64,000 nt of DNA from Bradysia coprophila (Eukaryota; Arthropoda; Insecta; Diptera; Sciaridae). Shown piece after piece: positions 54,416 through 64,000 of the stretch. The DNA lies in NCBI RefSeq assembly GCF_014529535.1, contig NW_023503941.1:4834942-4898941 (forward strand), written 5' to 3'. Both the position numbers and the translations under genes were made by a program. The stretch's first letter is position 1. Each line of letters begins with the position of its first letter. Below the pieces are notes generated by a model that was given only the letters and a program-made list of their open reading frames with translations, was not told the origin of the DNA and did no database searches.

Positions 54416-55494
54416 TTATTTCGTTAATTTTTGCAAATTAGGCTCGTGGTATCGAAGCCGCTTCACAATTTGCGGAAAGTCGTCCGTCTGCAGAAGCAGA
54501 TTTTTTAGGAAACGAGTGAGATCATGAGGTCCGAGAGGTAGAACAATGAGTTGCAATGATGTGACGTGGGGCAATTGAAGAATGTCCGGAATAAAATCTT
54601 CGAAGAGTGTACATCGTACGATGAGTTCTTTTAGTGATTGTGTCCTTCGCAATGTTTGTAGCATTTTGTTATTGGCACACTAAGAGAATCCTAGTGTGGT
54701 ATGCTGTAGGGCAATTTATTTAGAACCACTAGCTTAGCAATCAAGCCTGCGTCAATTGACCTCGTCTGTCGCAGTATGAGTTTGTTCAATTGTGCACATA
54801 GCGATAAAGCCTCGAGATACTCTGCAAATAATGGCGCGCCAATTATTTCGAAAATTTCCACTTGCATATTGTGCCGGAGAAACGCATCGAATGGTACAAA
54901 CGAATATTCGTCGGGATCGTCGATGTAATCTTCGGCTTTGAACCGGAAAACTTTCAATTTCGGAAATGTAATGGAAAATAACTCAGTCAGCTCATCCAAC
55001 GTATAAATGGAACAGACCTCATCGTACTCGATGGAAAGGCTACGAAGGTTTGCACACCTGCGCATTGATTGAATAAAGATCGGCCAGTCGATTATGCCGA
55101 TCAATTCCATCAGCGATATGTTTAGATGCACCAATTTATGGCCCCATTTGCTGAACCATTCGCTGCTCAGAATTGTGGAATTCAACGAGCGCAAATTTAA
55201 ATCGGAAATTTTCGTACACTTTGCCATCATTGACAACAAATTCATTTGCTCGGTGACGGTGAATTGTCGTTTCGTGTCCACCGTTACGTCCCTTGTCTCT
55301 GCACCAAAATAATCCAAATATTTTAAATCGTTTGAATTCCGTATTGTGACCGGTACGCGTAATCTCGACACAATGGCGGCCAGTTGCTTGCATGAATGTC
55401 CAGCCGAATAGGCATCCTCCATTGGAAGAAAACGCACAATGTGTAGCAAACAATCCGGATGTAGGTCGAGCAGAGCAATGGAATTGACTGGCAT
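54416..55494 (-). CDS. F-box protein (substrate receptor for SCF ubiquitin ligase), 3' truncated
   Basis: The coding exon starts at ATG 55494, directly after a CAG acceptor, so an upstream non-coding exon is likely. Exon 55494-54730 joins 54679-54416 through a 50-bp intron (CTA|GTGGTT...CTTAG|TGT) in phase 0, giving 342 residues. An F-box is near the N-terminus (LHPDCLLHIVRFLPMEDA, HSCKQLAAIVSRLR). Leucine-rich, LRR-like repeats follow (ISDLNLRSLNS, LVHLNISLMELIG, LRSLSIEYDEV, LNKLILRQT). F-boxes bind Skp1; the target is unknown. The frame ends at TAA 54418-54416, but homologous sequence continues in the same frame downstream, so the stop looks acquired. Confidence 0.65.
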
Positions 55495-56250
55495 CTGAAA
55501 GTTTAAAAAAAAAATTGGAAGCTTAACGTCCATCAATAAGATAAGGCAAACACACAATACAAAGTGTAGATTGAGCAATCAACTGCAGAAAAGAAGCGAC
55601 AGGAAATGTACTAGATTTCTTGCGGTTCATTCGTGGAATCCCTTATCTGCCGTCATAAGGAAAAAAACCATATGGTCTTTTTACGTAGCAATGGCCTGTC
55701 GCATTTTAAACAACTTCATAAGGAAAAAAACCTGTTTTCCAAAAGATAGAAAAATTACGTATGGAGCAAAAAACAAAGGTACTTTAAAGGAGTTCGTATC
55801 ATAAGTAAAAATACCTTAAAAATTGTAGGACTGTTATGCCTCTGCAACATTCAACAGATTATGTCTACTTTAACTTTTTTGTTTTTTAAATTTGGCGCTT
55901 TAATTTGATTTTTTAAGTTGTGCACCTGTTTGTTTTCAAAATGCTTTCAGAAAAGGGACAGACCTGTCAGAATAACACAATTCCATTCTTTAATCAAATT
56001 TTAGATTTTTTGGGTTCAGCTACGTGTTTAGGTGGTAAGTATAGTATAACTACGTGCTGTTAACATAAATTTCAAGCGACACGACACTTCTCAAATATGC
56101 TATAACTGCTTGTCTTAACCTCGAGTTTAGCTGCAATAAAAAGTAGTCGTCGAAGCGTTTCAGGCTACCTCCCAATTATCAATCAAAAGACCCACCGTGT
56201 TCTCACAAAAAATATTTATTCATCCGCGAAATTTCCAAAAAACATCAAAT

Positions 56251-59200
56251 TTAATGAGTTTGACCTTTTGTCGGTATTTCGAACCAAAATGTTCGGCGGT
56301 TCAGAGGCATCAACTGTGTTAGCTTCCGAGTAATTCCACATTTTACTTCTTCTGTAATTCCAGAAGTAGAGGTTCTCATAGCAGGTGGCACCAAACCCTG
56401 ATGTTTGGCCATGATAAAATCGAGTTCGATCCACTCATCCTCGAAGCTGTTGGCATACAGCATTGTCTTCTTTCCTCGAACGAATTTTATTTTAGACATC
56501 TTTGCTATGTACGGTCGAGGTGTAGCCTTGTTTAACTTTGATACAGACGTCCAATCTGGCCAATCAGCAAAATCCGAAAACTGTAGCTCTTTGCACACAA
56601 CCCGCTGACCATTAGAACTTTGGACGCACTTCACGAAGTCGTTAAAATCGTAAACATTTCCTTTATCGGAATGTTTCATCGCAAGCTCCACCTGGTGATG
56701 GAAGCTGTCGGCGGACATGAACGTGTGTCCTTTCTCCAAAAATTTCATTGTGATGCTTTCAGCAGCAATTTCATCCGAGTTCACAATGTACACCATGAAA
56801 CAGAATAGTGCCCAACATTTATTCTGAGCCGTACAATTGTCGCTCCAAAATGTTATGGTTGAAGCGTTTCGGTGGTATACAAGAAATGATCGAAAGCAAC
56901 TGATCAACTCTTCTTTTTTCCTGCCAGCAATACCCTCATGCCAAACTGATGCGAACACAGGTAATGTCAAACTTCCGCCGACCGGTGCAAATGTTTCGTT
57001 AAACGCACAGATTCGTTTCGTGAACAATACTTCTTTGAATTGTTCCATGCGTGGCAGCATCACCACTTTTTCCATATCAACCGATACAATAATGTTTTGT
57101 GGATCGTCTGGAATGATCTTGTCAGCGTCATATTGAATTCTGGCCTGAATGTAAAATTGTTTGTGCTGCTCATGTTCGATGCATTGCTGACAAACGGGCG
57201 AAGTATGACTGTGCTGTTCGTGCAGTTCACATTGCTCACATTTTTCGTGGCCCAATTTTGTAAAGGAAATGTTCAGTTTATCAATCACTTTTCGGTAGTA
57301 GTCGTATGAGCACGACATGTTGGATTGTTGCTCCATGAACAGCTGATGCATTTTTGTTATGGTGACATCGGACGGCAAATATTTTCGGAATGGGGCATGT
57401 TCTCGCCGATAATGCGACGTTTCCGGATTAAACGACAAAATATGATCAACCACAATCGACTCGTCGAATTTCCATTTGTTCAAATTTTTTCCACGTCCAT
57501 CGGGTCGCGGAAATTCATGCTTCAAAGCATCACGAACGACCGTGTTGTTGTTGGGTTTGAATCCAAGTGTAGCCAGAAAGAAAATTTGGCAAACTTCAAC
57601 GGTTTGATCACTGGCTGTGGTGAAAAAATATTTCACGGGATTTCTTGCAGTTGGTTTTAGAGATGGCTTTGTGGTTTTTGAGCGGATATAAAGTTTCTGA
57701 CCGATGTAGTCTAGCTCCCAAAATTGTTTGTTAATCTCGCTTTGACGCTCGAAAGATATCTTCTGCAAGCAGTTTTTCTTGCATTTACAAGGTTCCTTCA
57801 CCGCATATTTGTTGTGTTTCTTATCCAGAGCCAATTTAATTTTTTCATCTTTCTTTTGCTTAGGTTTTCTTTTCTTCGCGGTGACGATGGAATTGCTTCG
57901 TGATGTTGTGGCCGGACAGTTTCTAGAAAAACGTAGCCTGTTTTATGCTTGTCGCTATACACAAATTTAAGCAAAACTTACGACACCACCAAAACACTGT
58001 CAGAGCCAACTTCCGAGTCGAAAGCCGATACTGCTGAGGTGGATGATGCTTCATCGTTTCGGAAAGCTCCATCGTTTTCTGAGGCTCTATCGGGGAGAGC
58101 AGATGACACTACGACAGCTGGCGGTCCGTAGAATAAATCGTTTCGGGAAGTTTCACTTTCGACAACAGATGCATGATACGCTGGTGTTCCGTTGACCAAA
58201 CTTGTGGGCGAATATCTGTTCATGATATCATCGACGCAAGATTCATGGTTGAATTCATATGACACTAGCGGTCGACGGACGGGACTTTCTCGTGTGGGCC
58301 GGTTGTCGAGAGCAGATGACAGTGCGACAGCTGGCGGTCCGTAGAATAAACTGGAAGTGTCACTTTCGACAACAGATGCAGGGTACGCTGCTGTACCGTT
58401 GACCAAACTGCTGGGCGAATATCTGTTCATGATATCATCGACGCAAGATTCATGGTTGAATTCATATGACACTAGCGGTCGACGGACGGGACTTTCTCGT
58501 GTGGGCCGGTTGTCGAGAGCAGATGACACTGCGACAGCTGGCGGTCCGTAGAATAAACTGGAAGTGTCACTTTCGACAACAGATGCAGGGTACGCTGCTG
58601 TACCGTTGACCAAACTGCTGGGCGAATATCTGTTCATGATATCATCGACGCAAGATTCATGGTTGAATTCATATGACACTAGCGGTCGACGGACGGGACT
58701 TTCTCGTGTGGGTCGGTTGTCGAGAGCAGATGACACTGTGACAGCTGGCGGTCCGTAGAATAAACTGGAAGTGCCACTTTCGACAACAGATGCAGGGTAC
58801 GCTGCTGTACCGTTGACCAAACTGCTGGGCGAATATCTGTTCATGATATCATCGACGCAAGATTCATGGTTGAATTCATATGACACTAGCGGTCGACGGA
58901 CGGGACTTTCTCGTGTGGGTCGGTTGTCGAGAGCAGATGATACTGCGACAGCTGGCGGTCCGTAGAATAAACTGGAAGTTCCACTTTCGACAACAGATGC
59001 TGATGAATTAACTGGTAATCCGTAGATAGAATCTGTTTGTAGCGCCACTGCATGTTGAACCGTGTATTGCGTGGCAAAGTTGTCGTTGTCGAATATTGGT
59101 CGGCCGTTCAGTGCAACTGCAGTATTCTTCGAATCAGCAATGAATTGACTTGAGATTCCCAAGGATAAAATATCGGTATTGTCCAGATCATACACGCGAA

Positions 59201-59761
59201 CAGCTGCATTTGGTGGTTCCAGTGAACAAAAGTAACCATCGGTTTCCCATTCGCTTATGAGTCTGTTGACATTTTGTATGCCGGGTGACCGATGAAACAA
59301 CGACGGATCTTTGTCTCTGCTTGGCATGAATTTGAAATTTAATGTCATGTGAATCAAACGAAATAATAAAGTATTTGTAACTCACGATGCAATATTCATT
59401 ATTTCGGGCAGTCGTGCCAATTCGAAGATCGAGTCCGTCTCGGCACTGTGACGAAAACAAAAAATAAGACTCCACGATAGCGGTATTCCGGCATATTTTT
59501 ATTACAAGTACATCTTCCCCGAGGATGTGAAAATCACAAAACAAAAATTAAACGGAAATCTGTTGTTGCATCAAAACGTTACTAAACAAATCTATTTTAC
59601 CGAAATTGGCTCTTCTGAAATAGTATGTTCATGTCATGCATTCCGGTAAGGAATGGATATTTTGTTAGTCCTTTCAGTCGGGGAATGCACTTATAATATT
59701 CCGGGTCACATTGCAATAAAAATACTTACGGAAGAAAATCAGTTAGCGGGTGCAGATCCAT
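56251..59761 (-). CDS. Putative transposase, DUF7869-like RNase H-fold family, four exons
   Basis: Exons 59761-59730 (MDLHPLTDFLP), 59445-59386 (ETDSIFELARLPEIMNIAS), 59316-57982 and 57922-56251 join in phase 2 at every intron, giving 1032 residues. The N-terminal half has four 69-residue repeats. A basic KKRKPKQKK (NLS-like) spans the last junction. The C-terminal half has CKCKKNC (~520), SCSYDYYRKVIDKLNISF, a CEQC...CQQC zinc-ligand pair (~704-723), then acidic residues in RNase H-like settings: IIVSVDMEK (D~758), TITFWSDNCTAQNK (D~837) and HTFMSADSFHHQVE (D~881 or E~888). This order matches a family common in insect genomes that I know as DUF7869 proteins. AATAAA lies ~30 bases after the stop. 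Transposase function is inferred from TIRs and motifs. Confidence 0.75.
58130..58990 (-). repeat. 207-bp coding minisatellite (four units plus a partial)
   Basis: CCGTAGAATAAACTGGAAGT recurs at ~58345, 58552, 58759 and 58966, exactly 207 bp apart, with a diverged partial unit at ~58127. Each unit encodes 69 residues including SSLFYGPPAV, DNRPTRESPVRRPLVSYEFN and CVDDIMNRYSPSSLV. Units differ by only a few bases, so expansion or homogenisation is recent. Confidence 0.9.
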
Positions 59762-60214
59762 TATTATCCAAAAAAATTACAAAACGCGTGATTAAAACGC
59801 TCAAAATGTGCTCGATATTTTGATTTTTTAAATTCAAGGCTGCTTTGATCAATCATATCAAATTTTTTGATGATTAACGATTTTAAGGGAAACATTCTGC
59901 TAGATGGTTACGTTGCTCTTACCACATATAGCATATACCCTAACATAAGGTTGAAGCCAAGACACATCTGTAAATTGATGAGGTCGTTGGTAATGTATAT
60001 ATTGAAAAAAGTCTTTCTAAGCTAGGTCTTTATTATGATATGATTCCATATTTCTGCTGTAGTAGAAAACTTGACGAAAAAACCTTATTTTCTGTTAGAT
60101 ATTTTTTTTTCATAAGAAGAAAAACCTTAAGGTTTTTATAAATTAATAATTTTCAATACGTAATCAGTGGTGGCCAATTGAAAGACCTTGAGGTTTTTTT
60201 CCTTATGACGGCAG

Positions 60215-62349
60215 TTATGTAATAGCGTCGTAGTAGACTGCATATTTAATGTTAGATCCAAGGTCGTATGTGAGGTGGTTACGCCGATTGCTTTTTTTGC
60301 ACTTGGGCCGTATCGCAAAAACATGCCGGGTGTAAGTAACTCTAACTGCATTTCAGTACGAAATTTCAACTGAACTGAAACTGCGATATAATTTTGTATG
60401 AAAATTACAGCGAAGTTCATTGGATCGTCGTAAGCTCCTCATACACAACCTTTGTTAAATCAACACAGAATCATCGATACATGTCTTCTGCACAGTCGTG
60501 TTTTACTGGTCTCACGAACCGCTAAAAGCCGGTTTGACTGTAAAATTTAAAATTCGGATCCCTTCGTCAAATCGGGATATCTCAACGGTTTCTGAAACGT
60601 TGATTTCAATACCGTAAAACTCACTAAACAATTTATGTTGTCAGGAAACCAGAGCAGTATAATATGGACGATAACCGGTAAAGTGTCCCGAAAAAACCGC
60701 TTACTTTATGACTCATTTCCCTGGCCACGTCTTGTTCAATTTTTATGTGCCAACCAACGGTAGTTGGCTGAGTATTGACAAATCAAATAATCAGGAACGT
60801 CGGCTCTCGCTCGTGCGAATTAATGAGTGCTTCGAGCGATTTCCACCATTTTCACTCAAGAAATTACAGGACTATAAATGCCCTTGAGTGATCTGACACT
60901 ATATGGTACACTGGGCCTGCGTCTTCCCACATGCTATGCATGTCGAAGTAAGAAGTCTAGGGAAAACAAGCATTTCCAGCAGTTTCTTTGTAATCTCCTC
61001 TGGTTTTGAGAAAAGATTGAGGTGTCTGGAGGTCAGTTCCCAGAAAGGTTCGTCTTCTTCGCAATGCTACAGGTCTACGATAACCAAGTACTGCCATCAT
61101 CTTTTTAATCTTTTTTCTTAATTTGTCGAGGTGTCGAGGCCCAGATAAATAATCTAGCTGATACAATAAAATAATCGGAGAAATGGTAGGATGGAAACTG
61201 TGATGACTATTTTCCACAATTTCCTGCCATTGTTGGAAGTGAGCGTGCGGATCATAGCCCTATTTCTTTAAAGAAAAATGTTCAAAATTTTTGCTCACCT
61301 TCGTTTCCATCCACCGTTTTATTATCCACAATAAATTCATGTTGCGAATGTGTTTCGTCTGATGTTCGCAATAATCACAATTCTTGCAATGAAAAATGCA
61401 CGTTACACAGTACTGCACTTTGATTTAAACTATAATTTAATGTTTTCGATCCGTTTCTGACGTTTATATCTGTCTGGCAATTCATTCACAATTCAATTTG
61501 TACCGCAAAATATTTCTGATGCATGTTCAGCAGCACAGTTACACCATACTCAATGTCAAAGAAATTATCATAAACACATTCATTCACAATCAGTTGACAG
61601 TGATATTCGATGCTTGATTGGGTCTATTGACAACCTCTCTCTATGTGATTGTGTTACCTGTTCGAAATATATTGACGGTTTGTATACTTCACGTGTTCCT
61701 CAACATTGCCACACATACAAAGAAACTGGAAAATAAGCAGATGTCACCATCATAAATGCGTACCCATTAAAAATGCACATTCTCTTTGCAGATTTATGCA
61801 AATAACTCTGTCCATTGATATAGAGTGCTTTACTTCGTTATGGCAATACCACAAGTGTATTGTCTTTAAGGATACAGAGCTGTCCAAAACCAAAATAATA
61901 CATCCCTGTGGATAAACGAATACAACTCTACAACTCATATGTGCAGAGTCATCTTCTCTTCATGCTGAATATATATGGAGACTGTGCTTTGTACAAAATG
62001 AAAGAAACTTCCGGGAGCCTTGCATACCCCCATTTCTAAAATCTTATTTTGATCTAGGGCCCGAGATTGACCTATAAACGAAATTTCAGGGAAATCGTAA
62101 GACACGTCCTTTTTTATAGAAACTAACTAACTGACTGACGTAGCCAATTTGAGTTATCTGACACGAAATTTTACATAGAAGAAGCAGGATTTTGTAATGC
62201 AATATCTCGGCCAAATCTTAACCTACAGTAACGTGTGATAGCTCGTTGAACTCGTATGGAATCCTAGAACAAATATACAAGTGTGGGGATCGTTGGAGTT
62301 AAGAGGGGGAAAAGTTGCTGTAAATATGGTCCTTAGTAACGAGCGGGCA
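60215..62349. other. No gene recognised
   Basis: AT-rich. A minus frame at 60957-61217 (HPTISPIILLYQLDYLSG, then basic RKKIKKMMAVLGYRRP) is protein-like but unassigned. Otherwise nothing. Confidence 0.35.
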
Positions 62350-62530
62350 TGTTTCGGACTACGAAACCACATTTTTCGACATTTGGCTGCTTACCAGCCA
62401 GGTATGGAAGATCAAAAATATCTGAGACTGGTTTTAAGGCATAGGCACCAAGGCCTAACTAGGCATGTATAAAAAAGTCTAGGAAAAAATAGCACCGATT
62501 TCGGTCAATCGAAATTCAAAAGAATCCCTC
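62350..62530 (+). repeat. Dispersed repeat, other copy at 39437-39620
   Basis: Shares ACCACATTTTTCGAC, TATGGAAGATCAAAAATATC and CACCAAGGCCTAACTAGGC through GAAATTCAAAAGAATCC with the other copy. Confidence 0.65.
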
Positions 62531-62577
62531 AAGTCAACTCTTTTAACAATGAAATTTGAAGCACCAAGTTATCGCGT

Positions 62578-62850
62578 ATGAACAGTCGGCCCAATCAATT
62601 CTGGAAAGTCGCAAGAACTTTGAAGAATTTTATTAACAAGATTCATCCACTGAAAACTTCAGCGGCTTTATTGCTTACTGATTCCCAAAAAGCTGATGAA
62701 ACAAGAAGCGCTTTTTGTTCAGCCCATAGCACTACTTTAGCACCCATAGCACCCACCATCAAAGAATCATGCTTATCTACTCCTCGTGAAATTTCTCAGC
62801 TCATACGAGAATTGAAAAGCAAAAAGAGCCCAGGAGATGATCTCCTATAA
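62578..62850 (+). pseudogene. Fragment of a Jockey-like element (region between endonuclease and RT)
   Basis: FWKVARTLKN, DSQKADETRSAFCSAHS and the hallmark SPREISQLIRELKSKKSPGD-type block (here TPREISQLIRELKSKKSPGD) are typical of the linker ahead of the RT domain. The frame stops at 62848 and no RT follows. Confidence 0.7.
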
Positions 62851-62976
62851 TATAAAAGGAAAAGGCTCGCCGCACACTGTGCTAATAGTGGCTTTAAGAC
62901 TATCTGCACCAAACTATTATTGAAGAGACTATTCGCACACTGAGTAACCCAACAGAAACTTATTTATGCTTAAAAA

Positions 62977-63112
62977 CATAGCTAACGCCGACCCGTACGA
63001 AACACCTATTCGTATCAAAAGCCTTTACTCTTCATTTCTTTTACTTCATTCTCTACTGAAAAGCTATTTTTGGTAATTTTCACTTACATTATCCATTCTT
63101 TTTCTTGTAACT
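62977..63112 (+). mobile_element. 5' fragment of family A
   Basis: Starts CATAGCTAACGCCGACCCGT like other copies and loses similarity after about 135 bases, near TTTTTCTTGTAAC. Lacks the GTGAAA of full copies. Preceded by A. Confidence 0.7.
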
Positions 63113-63609
63113 TGTGATGCAACTTTCTTTTTGTAAAATTTTCTTTCACAAATTTTTTGAGTCAATTTTTTGTTGATAAACTTTCGCGTACGACGCACAA
63201 TGCGTCACCCTCAGCGATTTCGGTTATTTTGTAAGTAAGATAAAGGACTTGCGTCACATTTACCTTTTAAGAGTTTTTTAACTGATAAACGGATATTTCC
63301 AAGAGCGTCCTCTATCCGGTGGCTCTTTGTGGGGACTTTGGAAGAGTCGAGTGTACAGACCTCGAACGATCGGCAACCTACAAACAGAAATCCTAGTTGT
63401 GAATACGTCGCCAGACGTGTGACTTTTATACTTCAAAAAACGTTTGGCGTTTTAGACGACCATCGTACGGCATTATGAGAAAACTGCTATAATGCTTTTG
63501 AGATACAAAAGTATCGTAATCTTCAGCAGATTTAATCGGTTTTTGTAACCGCCGCGCTAAATAAAATTCCACCGACAACAACGAATTCAGTATTAGTTCG
63601 AAAATTTTA
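63113..63609. other. 3' flank of the F-box paralogue; nothing else recognised
   Basis: No repeat or gene identified. The region presumably includes the paralogue's 3' UTR. Confidence 0.35.
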
Positions 63610-64000
63610 TTAATTGACCCATTCAAAGATGAAATTTTGGATAAATTCAATCGCAATAGCTATTATAAGGCAGCAAAAGAAGATAAAAACCCAATAAATT
63701 TCACGAGCGGATCGGTTGAAAGCATACACGGCTATGCTCGTAATGGATGTGCTCACTTCATCACCATTTCTATCTAGTATGACAATGTTATGGGTTCGTC
63801 TGCCACGCGAATAACCTGGAATCCATATAGGCCAGTCGTGAATCTTCAAATGAAGTGTCTTCGGCCGGGCACGATGTCCGAAATTCTTCTCATATTTCAA
63901 CATTTCCGTGTAAAAGTTATCCAGTGGAAACAGAGCACTCAATTCGATTAATTCAATTTTTGGACAATTTATGATGAATTTGATCAGCGCCGTTAAATCA
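63610..64000 (-). CDS. F-box gene paralogue, C-terminal end (partial at window edge)
   Basis: Near-identical to 54150-54390: DLTALIKFIINCPKIELIEL, FPLDNFYTEMLKYEKNFGHR, WIPGYSRGRRTHNIVI. It then keeps what the other copy has lost: an acidic linker (LDRNGDEVSTSI) and a C-terminal transmembrane helix (IYWVFIFFCCLIIAIAIEF), ending EWVN and a stop at 63610. This suggests the intact gene makes a tail-anchored F-box/LRR protein. The rest lies beyond the window. A DNA transposon separates the two copies. Confidence 0.7.
   Translation of the reverse strand, partial: DLTALIKFIINCPKIELIELSALFPLDNFYTEMLKYEKNFGHRARPKTLHLKIHDWPIWIPGYSRGRRTHNIVILDRNGDEVSTSITSIAVYAFNRSAREIYWVFIFFCCLIIAIAIEFIQNFIFEWVN

Larger units (their letters stand above)
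55647..60214 (-). mobile_element. Complete 4.57-kb DNA transposon with one four-exon transposase-like gene
   Basis: The 23-bp TIR CTGCCGTCATAAGGAAAAAA-ACC at 55647-55669 is perfectly inverted at 60192-60214. TTAT duplicates flank it (55643-55646 and 60215-60218). Subterminal copies of CATAAGGAAAAAAACC lie at 55717-55732 and, diverged, at ~60111-60126, likely transposase-binding sites. The only gene inside is minus-strand 59761-56251, intact. Identical TIRs plus an open gene suggest recent mobility. The 4-bp TSD is compatible with Sola- or Kolobok-like groups, but superfamily assignment is left open. Confidence 0.8.

Noticed and set aside
58357-58965. Three identical 64-codon plus-strand frames
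   Set aside because: Antisense shadows of the 207-bp transposase repeat.
57835-59357. Two separate genes at 56251-57834 and 57978-59357
   Set aside because: A GTAAGT donor at 57981 and a TTTCTAG acceptor at 57923 join them in frame. The upper frame also lacks its own start.

Overview
The window is an AT-rich, intron-containing animal genome segment, most likely from a dipteran insect. This rests on a Pvr-type (PDGF/VEGF receptor-related) receptor tyrosine kinase, a peritrophin-like chitin-binding protein, short phase-matched introns, and a dense load of insect-type transposable elements. A fungus gnat (Sciaridae) is possible, but that is inference and nothing in the sequence proves it.

Layout. 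1-1.8 kb: tail of an unidentified ORF, then a recurrent 1.2-kb non-autonomous element (family A; five near-full copies plus fragments). 2.07-4.12 kb (+): a six-exon gene for an unrecognised secreted protein. 4.28-7.27 kb: a second, related element (family B) that carries a 16-copy, ~145-bp satellite. 7.48-13.97 kb (-): 21 reconstructed exons of Pvr (extracellular Ig-type region, TM, split kinase); its 5' end is missing behind retroelement debris. 15-29 kb: mostly family A copies, MITEs, a retroposed insertion with a 10-bp target-site duplication (TSD), and a decayed gene. 29.1-38.6 kb (+): a long perfect-stem palindrome, followed by four tandem copies of a small gene encoding secreted proteins with two six-cysteine defensin-like domains; one copy has lost part of exon 2. 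40.2-41.6 kb (+): a glycine/tyrosine-repeat secreted peptide and a small membrane protein. 43-49.5 kb: LTR, non-LTR, TRIM and Tc1-like remnants. 49.76-50.82 kb (+): a six-domain chitin-binding protein. 52-53 kb: a broken Jockey-like reverse transcriptase. 54.1-55.5 kb (-): an F-box gene with an in-frame stop. 55.65-60.21 kb: an apparently complete DNA transposon (23-bp perfect TIRs, TTAT TSD) carrying one four-exon, 1032-codon gene of the insect 'DUF7869-like' type. 63.6-64 kb (-): the 3' end of a paralogue of the F-box gene.

How the genes relate. No operon-like or pathway clustering is visible; neighbours are independent eukaryotic genes in a transposon-rich setting. The cysteine-rich peptide cluster, the glycine-rich peptide and the peritrophin are all secreted products of the kind found in insect immunity or gut and cuticle. 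The two strongest discovery candidates are (a) the 4.6-kb transposon, which ties a poorly characterised RNase H-like protein family to TIRs and a TSD, and (b) the two-domain six-cysteine peptide cluster. A third solid observation is that families A and B have covarying 3' terminal hairpins and an A|T insertion site, which marks them as Helitron/DINE-1-like.
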